A DNA stretch of 64,000 nucleotides from Toxotes chatareus (taxonomy: Eukaryota; Chordata; Actinopteri; Toxotidae). Position 1 is the stretch's first letter, and every line of letters starts with the position of its first letter. Below, piece after piece: positions 1 to 13,000 of the stretch. Below the pieces are notes generated by a model, which was not told where the DNA came from, did no database searches, and saw nothing but the letters and a program-made list of their open reading frames with translations. The translations under genes were made by a program, and so were the position numbers. The stretch covers positions 21,583,615 to 21,647,614 of the forward strand of contig CM028887.1 of assembly GCA_016801885.1 (NCBI GenBank), read 5' to 3'.

Positions 1-2974
1 GTGTGTGTGTGGTAGAGAGAGGTAAAGATTGCTCTGGTGTAATTCTAGGGTTAGAAAGTGTAAAGGGTCACTCCCTGCTGTTAGTGTAATTTACCAACAT
101 TATTATTTTACTTGTTTAGCCTGATTACAAAAAGAAAAAAAGAAGAAAGAAAAAAACAAACAAACACAAGTGTACACATTTCTGAAGTGTGTGTGTGTGT
201 GTGCATCCTCATGCATCTGGAGCTCCTTAAAGAGTGAGTGGGCGGAGGGAGTTATGCGGTAAAATGAGGTCATCATTGCTGTTGATTTATGTGACACACG
301 CAATTACTTACACTCCTGTGACTTCACCAACGTGTCCGCTGACAGCATGAATAATACATGTCCCCACCGAAAGATGACATCCTCCACTTTCTCCTCTTTC
401 TCATCTGCTGTTTTATAAAGTTTACTTCATCATTACTGACCCATGTCAGCCTAGTGTGTGTGTTTGTGTGTGTGTAGGGTTTGTCCCAGTTTTTGTTTCC
501 ATGTCGAGCTTCTGTGCTGATTACCTGCCATCTTCCATCCAGTTCAACAAGTTCAGCCTTCATATTGGTAGTTCATGAAATTGCACAACAGGAAGTGGTA
601 AACGAGTAAGCGTGTGTGTGTGTCAAACACAATGCCACTCCCTAGTTTAAAAAAAAAGTGATAGGTGTCATAATTTAATTTGTGATACGTTGTGCAACCA
701 TTATCTGAACACAGGTGTCAAACTGACTTGTCACAAACACGTCTCTTACGTTTCATTTCAGTCGAGTCATGAGACAAGTATTGATACTTGCAGTGTATTT
801 TTGTTTGAGACATGCTCTGATTTGCCAGTAGCATTGAGAAACACAGCAGTCCACAAGAGATTAATAGTCACGGATGGGTGATGGATCGTGAGCCGGATGT
901 GCTTTTGACAGCCGGACTCAGACATTTTGCCCCCCAAGAAGCTCAGAGCTGAGCTGCAGGACGACAGCTTCCAACGAGAGGTCAGCGCTGAACAGGCAGG
1001 AGCGAGGGGGCAGACTGAAGGAGATAGGGGGGAGGGGGTTGGAGGAGGTGGGGTATGGTTGGGTGGGGGTGATGAGTTAGGGGACGGAGGACAGCAGTTA
1101 CTGTCAAGATCCATCAGGGAGCCCAGGGGTGACACAGGAACAAGCAACCGAGGAGGAATAAAGGGAGGAGGAGGAGAGGTCAGGGCAGGGAGTCGGCCCT
1201 TAATTAGTCACCCTCAGCCCTCGAGTACACTTGTTTGCTGTCCCACACCCCACACCACCTCCTCCGTCTCCCCTTCCTCCTCCATCTGTTCTCAGTACAG
1301 ATGTGCAGCCCCGCAGCTGCAGGATTTCTCAACATGTTGGGTTTACAGTGCTGCGGTTGTTTAACTACAAATCACGGGCACTTTACATTGCTGATGACTA
1401 TTTGCCAAAACATTTTACATACAGATGTGAAAAATGAAAGAAAAAGCCTGAATGAATGGATGGATAAACATAACGTCCACAGAGGTCACGAGGTGTCACT
1501 GGAAATGACAGAAATCCATCAGCTCACTTGTTCAAAGATAACAAAAACCCAAATACCAGCACATATAGGGCCTACTGATTAAATATTTCTAAGCTCAGAC
1601 CAGAGGCTCTGTTGGGAGAAATTGTCTGGAAATATAAGGAAATATTTTGGTGTCACAGTTATTGGTGAAGTGAGCTTCATTTTTATCAAAATGGCTTTCT
1701 AGTCACGTGAAGCAGGGAGTATTTTGAAAACTAAAACTGTCCCTCTCTGTTGATGTGTTAAGGGAAAGTCCAACATCAAAACGTATTTGGTCTTTTGGGG
1801 TTAACACCAACCTTTAAAGACAGTAAACAGTGTCCCTGCTATTTAGCTAGTTTGTTAGTCATTTTATACTTTATTTATATTTTCTTTACTGTGTCATGCA
1901 CATATAAGTGCCCAGGACACCAAAAACACTGCCTCGCCGGTGAAAGGACATAACTTCTTTCACATGACCTTATACCACAAGCAAATAAATCTGTCTAATG
2001 TCTAAATATCAGTCTAATGTCCCATCAACACATAAAAAGTGCTGCAAAAAAGATTCCCTTTTTAAAAATGTGTTTTTTATATAATCATCCAACCAGAAGA
2101 ACTCCTGAGAAACTGAGCTTTGATTCAATGCGCTTAAATCTCTGAAGACAAAGCTTATTTAAATTTAATTGTCATGTTATTTTACTTTATTTGAATTTCT
2201 GAACAAATCAGAGATGTGGGCAGTCTGGAACCAGGTTAGATTTTTTTTCCCTTGGTGGTGTGCAAATCCTAAAAAATTATTTTCATTCTGTCATTTAACC
2301 AATATCTAGATTAAAAAAAAACCTTCTGAAGTCAGAACATCTCTGAACGTCACAGGAAAATTATCCTTTAAAGGCTGTGTGCCAGAAATCCTTCCCACCT
2401 CACTCTCAGAAATAATAACATCCTCAGGTTGACTTAGATAATAACTTGCAGTCTGACTGTGGAGACATCGTCTGCCCTGGTTTCAGATCCTCTGAGGAAA
2501 AACATGTTTTGCTGCTGCTGGCCACTGCTGAGGGCTGCAGCCCAGACATAAACAGTGGTGTGGCTGGGCAGGGGAAGCTGTGAGGCTGCTGCTGCTGCAG
2601 GTGGTGGCTGGCGGTCAAACAGACAACGGCCGACATGTCTGCTGCACTGTGACACTCAGGAGGTCTCACTTGGTAGACACTTGTAGACATGTATGATAGA
2701 CTTACTTAAGGAATGACTCCATACTCACTGTGTGTAAGGGTTTTCAAGGCTTTTACATATCAAAGACTCTTCACCTCCACCCCCGGTTCACCTACTGCCA
2801 AAAAACAAACATTAGACCATGGATGCTGTTTAATTAGATTTTTAAAAATGATCCTTTGGAACCACATCTGAGAAGACTGTTGTTGTTGTTAAATATAACT
2901 TGGTACAGAATTATATAACTGTGCGTTGATGCCAGCAGAGTGAAGAACAAAACATATCAGTCCTTATATGTATG

Positions 2975-3040
2975 TCTGTGAATGTTCTCATTCATCCAGG
3001 TCATAGTTCTCTCTTCGATTCAATTTTCAAAGAGAGTCCT
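2975..3040. repeat. Fragment of a teleost dispersed repeat
   Basis: The words GAATGTTCTCATTCATCCAG and GGTCATAG are, from memory, very common in teleost genomes and mark an interspersed repeat. The fragment is short and its family cannot be named from sequence alone. Confidence 0.35.
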
Positions 3041-3239
3041 TATATGTACTGTATGTATTGTACTTAAGTTACTTTTAATCTGGAAACCTGATATTTAACC
3101 TCTGGCTGGACCCCACTTTGGCAACTACTGTGATTAAATATCATTGTTACTGTACATAGAAAACCATACATGTCCAAAAACAGAGTAACTGAGATTAAAT
3201 TAAAATTATAGGGAAGAAAGAGTGACAATTAAAGAAAGC

Positions 3240-3420
3240 GTTAGACCAATTTGTTTTCTTGCCAAGAGTTATATGAGAAAATTGATGTCACTCTCCCATC
3301 TCACCATACCACGTGGAAGTGGATCTTAGAGACTCTTACTTTCGTATAAAAAGTGGAAATGTGGAAACAGCCGGCTACCTACCAGCACTCCAGATTTAGC
3401 TAAGTAACATGTTACATCTC
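3240..3420 (-). repeat. Worn dispersed repeat, copy 1 (reverse orientation)
   Basis: Bases from about 3258 (TTGCCAAGAGTTATATGAGA) resemble the reverse complement of the copy at 3650-3830, which contains TTTATGCTAAGCTATGTTAA. Words such as AAGAGTTAGATGAGAAGAT and TTTATGCTAAGCTAAGC are familiar from a common teleost interspersed repeat. Divergence is high, so the copy is old. Confidence 0.4.
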
Positions 3421-3649
3421 TCATCATTTATCCATAAGGTGTTTCCATGCAGCGTAAAAACAACAACTTGTGTTTTTGTTGGGGGCGTGATGTATCTCTT
3501 GGCTCAAAGCAGTGAATTCCTGTTTGACCTGCTGGCAGCCTCACAGCGATGTCAAGAAGGATTCATAACCCATAACAGTAAAAACCTCAAAGTGTTGTCT
3601 CTATGCGTAAGTGTTTGCACAGTTTGTACAGATTAAACAAACAAACAGT

Positions 3650-3830
3650 ACCGTTTTGATTGGTGAGGTATGGTGGGTTAGCTGTTTCAACTTGTTTCTA
3701 GTCTTTATGCTAAGCTATGTTAACACTGCTCCCTGTAGCCTCATATATACCATCATGGTATCTATCTGCTCATCCAGCTCTTATCAAAAGAAATGAATTT
3801 CCCGAAATGTTGAACTGTTCCTTTATATAA
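3650..3830 (+). repeat. Worn dispersed repeat, copy 2 (forward orientation)
   Basis: This copy contains GTCTTTATGCTAAGCTATG and ends with AAATGTTGAACTGTTCCTTT, both typical of a widespread teleost repeat as I recall it. It faces copy 1 at 3240-3420 across about 230 bases. No coding capacity is seen. Confidence 0.5.
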
Positions 3831-4142
3831 AGATGAAAAAAAAGATAATTAGGAAATATGTTATCTCCTGGGTGCTTTAAACACACACTTAGGATCATTG
3901 TACACACACACACACACACACACACACTTAACCAGCCTCCTGAAACAAGTCTTTGTACTGCCATCTATCTCGATAACATCACTCTGTCAGACAGACCATT
4001 AACAAACAGTTGATTCATTCAGGGTCAGACAATACTGATATAGTGCTCTTGTTTAAACAAAGCTAGTACAGCAGACAGCCAAAAAGATACTGTATGTGTG
4101 TGAGACAGAGAGAAAGAGAACCAGTCTGTAACAAACAGGCCT

Positions 4143-4257
4143 GACAGACAGACAGACAGACACATACACACACACAGCTGGGGAGAACCAGACAGACAGG
4201 TCCTTATGCACAGAGTACTTTTTCATGAGGCAGGGTGTGTAAGACAAGGAGTGCCTG

Positions 4258-4296
<39 letters not shown>
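4143..4296. repeat. GACA and CA microsatellites
   Basis: A GACA run (4143-4161) is followed by short CA runs and a long pure CA tract at about 4260-4296. These are simple repeats with no coding value, despite open frames reading through them. Confidence 0.9.
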
Positions 4297-4297
<1 letters not shown>

Positions 4298-6069
4298 CAG
4301 ACAAAAACAAATGTGAAAGTACAGGGTTAGAAATGGTACAATAAACACTGAGTGGAGTCACATGTGTATTTACTCAGTTGAAAGAGCGCATTAGATTCCA
4401 TTATTGCAAAACAGTGCAAACAAAGGTAACAAGTTGATGTTGTAAACAGTGTGTTGGAGAATGCATTTCACTCAGCAAACACATAAAAAAAATCAATACA
4501 AATAATGTTGTGGTCAAATTGAAGATTTTTTTATGTTGTGAGTATGTACTGTGTGTGTTTCTCTTTTCCATGGCGACTGTATGTTTTTTAATTGCATTAC
4601 CAAGGATGTACCTTTTTCTCTTTGTACTTTTTAAAGTCGGTTTTGATTTTTAAGTGGACACTATGGATGTTCTGTGGATGTGCAGTGTTTGACTATTAAC
4701 TAATTAACAGTACAGTTATAGACACAGCTTGATGAAAACATTTATGGCTGTTTTCTCATATAACTTACAGTATGTTCAGTTTCTGTAAAGCCATGTTTTT
4801 ATGACATATTTTTCAAACTGTCTTTCAATGTAGCACTGGTCTGTGCTCTGTATTATCCATGAGCACTGATTATCTCTTTGTGCTGACGTGACACTGACAA
4901 TCTATTTAAAGGGAAATTCTGGTTTCCTACAACTTTGTCATATTTCCATAGTTTTGGCCATTCCTTCCACTGATAACAATTAGATTGTTCTCACTGAGCT
5001 CTTTACTGAGACCTCGATGACATCGCTGAAACGTCAGAAACAGACACAGTGAGATGAACAGACAGGTTTTCAACACCCCACGCCCCCACCCCCAGGTTAG
5101 TCATACATACTTGGAGGAGAAAACAAAGAGGAACTATAGATTATTACCCTGTCTGTCTGTAATCTGACGGTTTAAAGTCCAACGTTGGTCAATTTTGATC
5201 TACTATACTTCGAGTGGATTTACACGCATACAGTTTTCCAGTACAATGACACATTATTATTGATATCTCGGGTGTCCACACTTTCACTTAAAGAAAGCAG
5301 TTTGGATGAAGTGACTAAACTTTGTTTACAGCCTGACTGATTGTCTGACTGCTCATGCCTCACTTGATTTCATTATAGTGAGGCTGCCATGTTTCTAGAT
5401 GTCAGCAGTTGCTTTTTTGAGTACAATGTTATCATAGCCAATAAAATGATTCTGTAATGAGGTGTAATAAACCTGAATTTTCCTTCAGTTATGGGGCATT
5501 TACGGGTGTCTGCACCTCTGTTGAGCTTGATTCATGTGACAAGCTGATGCAAGGAAACTGACTGTGATGCAGCAGGAATCTTTAGAAATCTTTGTCTTGT
5601 GAGACGGCAGCTCAGAAACTACAGCAGTAGGAGGAAGCTTTCACACCAGATGTTCAGGCCCTGCTAGCTAACAGGAATCTGTAGCACTTTTGCGTCTGTT
5701 GTGGCCTTGTAATCTGCATCTCTTTCATAACAAAGTAAACACAGATTCCAAGAAACTTGTCTGAGAAGGTTTCTTTTCTTCCCACATTTTTTCTCTGTTT
5801 TGTTTCTTTCACTTGTTTCCATTTCAGGAGCGCATTTCATTTCCACCAAGTCCCACAAACTGAAAGTGCACAGTGGCAAACGGGTGCGGCTGGTCTGATA
5901 AGTAAAATGTACAAAACACACATGTTCACACGTTTGCAAGCACACACTACCATGTGGTAACTGTGGTCACATCATTCGTGAGGAGATGCAGAGCAGATTT
6001 GATTCTTAAATTAGATCGTTTCGGTAAGCCTTCCTGCTGACCTCAGTACTCCTGGTTCCAGAGAAACAG

Positions 6070-6070
<1 letters not shown>

Positions 6071-6116
<46 letters not shown>
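6071..6116. repeat. CA microsatellite with CG start
   Basis: The tract begins CGCGCACA and continues as pure CA for about 40 bases. It lies in the spacer 850 bases before the Hook-like exon 1. Confidence 0.95.
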
Positions 6117-6119
<3 letters not shown>

Positions 6120-6966
6120 CTTTGAAATCCTCCCCCACACTTGTGTTTTCACACTTAATGACAAAAACATAAACCACATTTCCTCTGAAGCCAGTGCAAA
6201 GACTGGAATAGGTTGACCTTTGTAAAAACTGACTCTGGGAGACAGGAAATAGAGAGCTCTAGTAGACGACCAGCCATAAGTGGCCAGACGTTTTTCTCTG
6301 TTGCTTGATCTTGCCTGATATGCTGATACTTCTGGCTTTTGATGCTGGTCAAGTGATAATTAGGGGAACTACAGAATTTCTGGGTCAGTGAAACTGCTAA
6401 TGACTCAATTAAACAGACGAACATGCACACTAACTCATGGATCCATCCATGAGTGAAAACCATGATAAAACACAACTGAATGAAAAATAGATAGAACAAC
6501 TTCTTGTTCTCGTCTGAACACCATGAATGGAGTATTACTTAATCTGGCTCATCACCAGGGCAACAAACATGATTTCTAAGCTAATATGCTTTTGAGGTGC
6601 TCAGCTTTACACTCCAGCATTTCAACATGGAGCCATATCTTTTGTCAAGCTAATTGTATTGTGCTACGGTACTCACCTACTAATCCCCAGCCCGATGACA
6701 GACTGTGAAATAGTGAATGTGCCCGAATCAGCAGGATGGCATCTTTGACTGTGGCGAGGAGCCAGAGCACTTAAGCCTGCAGCACCTCTCCATATTGTTC
6801 TATCTGCCATTCAACAAAACCAGGGCCTCCGCTGCAAAACACAGCCAAGAGCAGCACTGGGCTGCAGACAGACGGGGCAGGTCAGGGGGCTGTTGATGTA
6901 CAAGTCGGACAGTCACGCACATATTTCTTTGTTTGGATTTGTCTGTGTTGTGATATATTTTGAATA

Positions 6967-8015
6967 ATGACCACCAACAAGGATGCCAGACTGTTTGATA
7001 CCATGACGACAGCTGCCCCGGAGGTGAGTCAAAGTTTTTCCAGACTCTGTCACTTCACAAAAGTTTGAAGTTTTTTTTTTGGTAAAGTTTGTCGCATCTT
7101 TGTCCTCTCATTGTGCTAAACTGCCCTGGTAAAATACGACTTTCCAAATGTCACAGGACTCTCAGGGAGATAATACGGGGTCTAGACAGGAACAAGAGGA
7201 GAAACTGATCCTTACAGCCTGGAAAAACATGGTGAGAACATGTGAGGAAAAAATTCCTGATAACTGTATCCCTTAAAACTTTCAGTCAGCTTAAATTAAG
7301 AACTGTTTTTACAGGAACGATAAAGTTTGTGGGAGATGCAGCAGAATGTTGTGTTGCGAATCATGCTGAATCAAACAGTTTAAACAGAATCAAACCCTGT
7401 TGTGGAGTGACTGTGTAGATGAAGCAATGTCTGTTTTTGTTACATCTCTGATTGTTTTTTGTGATAGTGAAATGTTGCTTTTGTCTAAATAGGTCAGGGC
7501 TGGCACATTGCATTGTGTGGAAATACATGCAGCACATTTTGCACACAGATTTTTCGTCCCGGTTTGGTGTGTTATGACCAGTTCTGCTGCACTGCAGTTT
7601 TTGTCAATGCTAATTCCACTTTTGGTCATGGAGAGACTGTGGGCAGCCACATGTTTCTCTGATAAACAAAGTATATTATTTTAATCTGCAAACCCAGAGA
7701 TTCACCAGGACTGGGGGTTGAGTGCTGGTCTTGTATTAACTCTGTTACCCATGTGCTCCTTTCAGTTTAATTTTAATTTAATTAATTTACGCTGGTATAA
7801 AGCAGTATTAGCAGTAGCAGTTCTAACTTTTTTATTTGTGGTAATAAGCTGTTAACATGCCTAATTGTTTGTGCCTCCTGCAGTCCTCTGCTCTGCAGCA
7901 CCACAGTCTGTGTGAGGACTCCGGAGCTTCAGGACCAGCTCAGTCTTTCCTGGCCAGGCAGAGGCAGTCCACCCAGGCCAGGAGAGTGTTCTCCCCCCGG
8001 CTGCAGCCCAGGTAG
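6967..8015 (+). CDS. Hook-family C-terminal fragment gene (hook2-like), 87 aa
   Basis: Three exons join in frame: 6967-7023, 7157-7231 and 7884-8015 (TAG stop at 8013-8015), with introns of 133 and 652 bp and GT-AG borders. The product matches only the C-terminal tail of Hook proteins, which link dynein-dynactin to cargo and bind FTS (AKTIP) and FHIP. Diagnostic pieces are EQEEKLILTAWKNM (Hooks have QREQEEKLL.SAWYNM) and QSFLARQRQST..RR (HOOK3 has QSFLARQRQAT..RR). The ATG at 6967 follows an in-frame TGA at 6961-6963, so either this is the true start or an acceptor lies just downstream (an AG at 6980-6981). The first exon has KDARLF where Hooks have roughly RDRLF, hinting that it is a remnant of the preceding Hook exon. 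It sits tail to tail with best2, as HOOK2 does in human. The calponin-homology domain and coiled coil are not seen upstream. It may be a short stand-alone gene, the last exons of a gene with very long introns, or a decaying remnant with intact frame. Confidence 0.6.
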
Positions 8016-10064
8016 GAGGCTTCATCTGCAGGGAGAAATGGAGGAGTGCAGCCCACTCATTGCTGGGATGGAGAGCAAGACTATGGAAGAAGGTGTGAAT
8101 TTTTTTTCCATTGACTCACTGTATGTGGTCTCTTTGCTGCTATCACCCCCAGCTGGCCAGTGTTGGTACTGAAGTAACATTTGAGACGTGCTGTAAAAAC
8201 TAAATAGTGAGTGTCATAGATAGCTGTTTTATTTGTACTGTAACTAAATATGTGCTCATGAATAATCACCAGATTGTCTGCTCCATTTCCCATTGTATCA
8301 TATTTAGAAATTTATTTTTTTGCAGGTAAGATACAATTTCCTTTAGAAACAATGCAAAACAATGACTATTCCTTTTATGTTATTCATGTAAAACTGTAAC
8401 TCAAAACTTTAACTCAACATTTGTTTAATTTTTTTTTTTTTTGAAAATACAGAAGATAATGCATTATAAATCATTCTATTTCCATCTTTTTTTTTTTTTT
8501 TTTTAATAATCAGGGTGAATACTGTCCCCTTGTCTTGTATTGAGCACCGTTTTCTGACCAAACCTTGGCTAATGCTAAAATAGCAGCATAGACTTCAGTA
8601 ATAATGGGTAAATATAAATATTCTTCCGTATGTGCAGATAACTGAGGAACAAGAAATTCGGTTTTCTTTAAACGCATACTCGACTTTCTGGAAGAGCTGA
8701 TTTCAGTTTCATCTCCTTTGTACACACATTGCTTTGATTTAGCTTAACTTCGGCAGAAGAGTAGGGGGAAACTTAACTGTTCTGCCAAAAGTGCCTTGCA
8801 ACAGCTCTAATCCTATCATAGTATGTTATATTTTCAGTATTTGACAAATGTAGAAGTGAAAACTAAAAACATTAGTTTAATCAGGGCTGCCAACTTTTTA
8901 GTTCTGCTTGGAGTGAGATGTGTTTCTTGCATCCTTCTTACATCCTGTAACAGACAGCTGCAAGTAAAACTGATTTGTAACTGTTCATTACCAGATTGAT
9001 AATGTTTTCATCAAAATGAATATATATAAATAAGATCATTTAAGCTGAGCTGTTGACAGAAAACAATTAGCAGCTAATGTTAAGTAGCTGGCACGTCCAC
9101 ACGTTTGACTGGTACTGAGTGTTTTATCTTGTTTTTAGCAGAAAATGATGTAAGTGCTGCGATAACTTTGCTAACTTCATAGGCCAGCTCTACAACTTTA
9201 CACCGACAAATCCTGAGTAACACCTGATGAATTCTTAAAGTGTATCTCTTATATAATCTATTTACTCCTCCAACCTTGCGCTTTTTCTTCTTCTTCTTTG
9301 GTTTTAATGGCAGATTAGGCACCATTTGGCACATCACCGCCACCCACAGTATGCAATAATTCTATACAATGGCTCTGGCTGTCTCCAACCTTTCTCTAAC
9401 ATGCATCTCAATGACTTTTTTGTTGCACGCACTGCTAATCCTTCGCTTAAAAATCACAAATTTTACATCGGAGGAAGCCAAGATGACAAGTTAGTGTGAG
9501 ATAAGGCATATGTAGTTTCTTAGACTTTCACAACTGGAAACAAAACACTCTTGGATCCCTTGGTGACTAGGTTATAAGCTACAACATGTAAATAAGACAA
9601 TTTTAGAGTCACTGAAGGGTTTTCTTCTCCTTTTCTAAATCTCTCCCTGCCTCTACTCTCTGTGCTAACCTCAGCTAAACCTGTGATGAAACTCGTTTAG
9701 CCTAGCTCAGCACGAACATGTAATGTCTGTATTGAATATACAGAGATTAAATCATTTTCACACACTGAAAATGAACACTGAACACAATGAATCAGTTCAG
9801 TTCAAAGTTGACTTTCAAACATCGTCAGTGACATAGGGGCATATTTGGGAAATGTGGTGAGCCATTGGTTTCTATAACAAAGAAATCACAGTGTCTATCT
9901 CTAACAATTTAGTTTCCAAAAACTGGTCATTGTGTGACCCACGGTGATTCAGAATAGATTCAGAATAAAAGTGGATGCACACTTCCATATATATGACTGA
10001 TTTCGTGATAATGTGCACTGAATCTAGGATTACATTTTCAAACAGTCAAAAAGCTCATGGGAAC
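8016..10064. other. Intergenic region between Hook-like gene and best2
   Basis: This is the tail-to-tail spacer between two convergent genes. It should contain both 3' untranslated regions, but I found no clear AATAAA for either. It holds T runs (about 8431-8442 and 8488-8504) and AT-rich unique-looking sequence. No coding exon was recognised. Confidence 0.5.
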
Positions 10065-13000
10065 CTAAGATCCCGTGAGCTCTGACCCCATGCTCACACT
10101 GCGAAAACGCTGAGGTTCATTGTAAGATGGCACAGTGAGGAAGGACATTTTGTTCCCACCAAAGGGAGGTTTGGGGATGGTGGGTACAGCTCTGTTCTGG
10201 TTGATAGCTGGCTGGGAGCTGCAGTGCTCCAGACTGGAGTGGGCAGCTGGGTCAAACAAGAAGGCAGAGGGGTGACGGGAGGTGATGGGAATGGCAGAGG
10301 TCGATCGAGTGGATGTCTTTGCGGAGGACTGGGGAGGGGGAGGAAGCAGTGACACCGAAGCTTGGGTCTCCCACCCGGTACTTTCTGCTTTCCCTCCTTC
10401 CTCCCCTATCTGCTGCTCTCCATTGCTCTCCTCTCCACCCACCCCCTTCTTCTCACTGACAGCAGGCTGCCCTCCTCGCCTCTCCTGGTCCACCCCAAAC
10501 TGAATCTCCAGCAGAGGTGTTCTGGCATTCTTCTCCTCCCTGAAACTGCACACAGTGCTCTGGGTTTCCTGCCCCAGTCCTGATGGCAGAGACCCCCCTT
10601 TGCCTATCTTACAACTTTCATCATCCTCATCATCGCTGGTGCATTGGTCAATGCTTGGGGAGTGGCGTAGCCTCTGGAGTTGTGCTGAGGTACGGCGAAG
10701 AGCCCCTCCCATGAAGCCAGTCGGGGATGGAGCTGCGTTAAGCAGGCGATTGAAAAGGGCCATGTTGGGATGACGACTGCCTGACTCCTCCAGGTTCTCA
10801 GCAATGTCCTCCAGAGGCTGGAAGTGCATCTCCTCCTTGGGGATCCTGTCAAGAGATGAAGTAATTTATGGGAAATTTTCCTGATAATCCTGTACTTTAC
10901 AGTTGATGTGTTTGGTGTTTTCTATCCTCAATCAGGGGAAGATTTTATTTTACTTTTGACTTTTTCTCTTCTTGAATTAAGGCACTTTCATTTTCATTAG
11001 CCAGATTTTCCCACCTAGCTGGGCAATTCAAACTGAAAGTGTCACATTTACAAGCCACATGTACAGTGAGAAGGAAAAACCCAAAAACTCACGCCATGTC
11101 AAAAGTGGACCCTTGGAAAGAGGGTTTGCGGAGCACAAAGAGAGTGGCAGCGGTGTAGGGTGGCCGCGGGTTGGAGTCATTCCAGTAGCGGTCTCTCTCC
11201 ATCATGGGCAGATCCCCATACATCTCATCCACCGCCATCATGGACACCTACAGAGTGAAATACAGACACACACAGTATAAAAATGGAAGTGGACCTAATT
11301 TAAAAGAAACATGAACATGGCTTTTTGATTATTTGTTGAAAACTGTTTTAACTGAACTGCACACAGAGTCTCATTAAAGCAGTCTGACTGCACCAAGATG
11401 TGTTAAAGTTAAAATAGGAGACCCTGCAAATTGTCCTCCTCAGAAAGTGAGGGGTGACAAAAAAAAGAGAGACAGCATTAAAAAACCTGGAAATTTCTGT
11501 CTATCAGCCAGTTCGTCTCAAAGTCATCATCGTCCTCTCCAAAAGGGTTGATCAACTGCTCTGCAACCTTCAGGACAGAAAAGAAAATTCAACAAGTTGA
11601 TTCTAGAAAAGGTTAACGATGTTAACATTGTTCTCAAGCATTAAAATGGTATGTGACCCTTTTATCTGACCTTGAGCCACCCTGCATAAAAGAAGAACTG
11701 TAGCAGGGTGAAGATTGGCACGTAGAGGTCAAGGTCATGACCCGGATAACCTTGACTGGGGTCCAAGAACTGACGACCAATTAGACACACCAGGAAAAAA
11801 CTGTACACGGCCAAAGTCACCACCTGAGGGACAGATGAAGGTAAGTGGACACACGTTATGTTTGCCTTTTGAATCTGATATTTTACTAGCTTTTTACATG
11901 ACATTACTTTTGTATGATATTTCACTCGGACAGCAAGCTGCAGTCTGAGTCCGCTTGATGTAAATAAGATCAGCCTGAAGTTTGAAAACCACAACAACAG
12001 TCTTAGATTATATTTTAAAACACAGACTCACAACGCATCTGGCAGCATGAACCTAATTTATATAGCATGCCGTGTAATGGAAGAAGTTAAAAAAGAATAC
12101 CCTTGTAATGTGGCTCATGCCTTTGTAAGATTCATTTTTTAACTAAGTAACTTTGAGTTTTAACAAAATAATTTTCCTAACGCTGTTACGACTTATAGGC
12201 CTATGTCACAAGTGTCCCAAACGCAAGTGCAAGTGCAATCTTAATTAGAGCTGTATCCTGTTTAGGTCATCGTTAATGTCATTAGTAACAACATTAATAT
12301 TATTGTTTTTTCTGCTTGGATAAGTCAAAAGGTCTCCAGTGAAAAGAGCCTGTGTTTGATAAAGAAAGTCAAAGGTATAAGACTGTGTATGTAAAAATGT
12401 TAGAAGAGAAGCTCTGCAGTGAGAAACATCCAGGAGTCCTTTTTCACAGCAAACAGTTTGACTGGTTATGATAGGAAAAGCATGGGTCTGACTAATAACA
12501 TCAATGATGGCCCTGTTCTATTTAAGTGTCTTGACAACAGCGTGACAGCGAACCAGCATGAATACCAGGAACCTGCAACGGTAGCAGCTAAATGGAATCC
12601 AGCCATCATTCATTTTGTTATTTACACCTGTGGTTTTCCTGCTGTGAAATGTCATAATGTTTGTGTCTCAGCTTTAAATTCTGGCTCCTGCTGCTTGAAT
12701 CAATTAATTTTTGGAGTGGATAGTGTCCTCTCCAATTGTCACTAAGGCTCTTGGGAGCTGTAGTATTTAAAGCCACAGCAGATAGCGCACAGTGATGGGG
12801 AAAAAAAACAATAACTTGATTCTTCAAGTCAGAGTTAAAATAATTCTTAACCACTGTCCATAAAATAAACCCCACTTGTTTCTGTGTTGAGCAACTTTAA
12901 ATGGTGACACTTATTATAATTGAAAATTCACATCATAGAAATCAAAGAATGTTTGTATAACGTATCTTTAGGATCAAAGTATAAAAGTGACAAAATGCCA

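Larger units (their letters stand above)
1..6966. other. Intergenic stretch without a recognised gene
   Basis: I see no convincing gene in these 7 kb. The stretch holds CA/TG microsatellites (3902-3927, 4260-4296, 6071-6116), a GACA run (4143-4161), a G-rich segment (about 1012-1085), a CAG/CTG-rich patch near 2505-2605 and old dispersed repeats (about 2975-3040, 3240-3420, 3650-3830). The open frames here are short, rich in simple sequence and lack family resemblance. A weak candidate exon near 915-975 is treated under findings. By synteny the body of hook2 would be expected here, but no Hook calponin-homology or coiled-coil exon could be recognised. Confidence 0.6.

Noticed and set aside
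767..1364. Overlapping open frames of 126 and 145 codons on both strands
   Set aside because: They run through G-rich and proline-coding simple sequence and differ only by frame. There is no family match. Only the 915-975 part was kept, as a weak lead.
10282..10852. Open frames on both strands inside the best2 last exon
   Set aside because: Shadows of the best2 tail. The frame joined by the 10845 acceptor (MAIPKEEMHFQPLED) is the one that continues the bestrophin.
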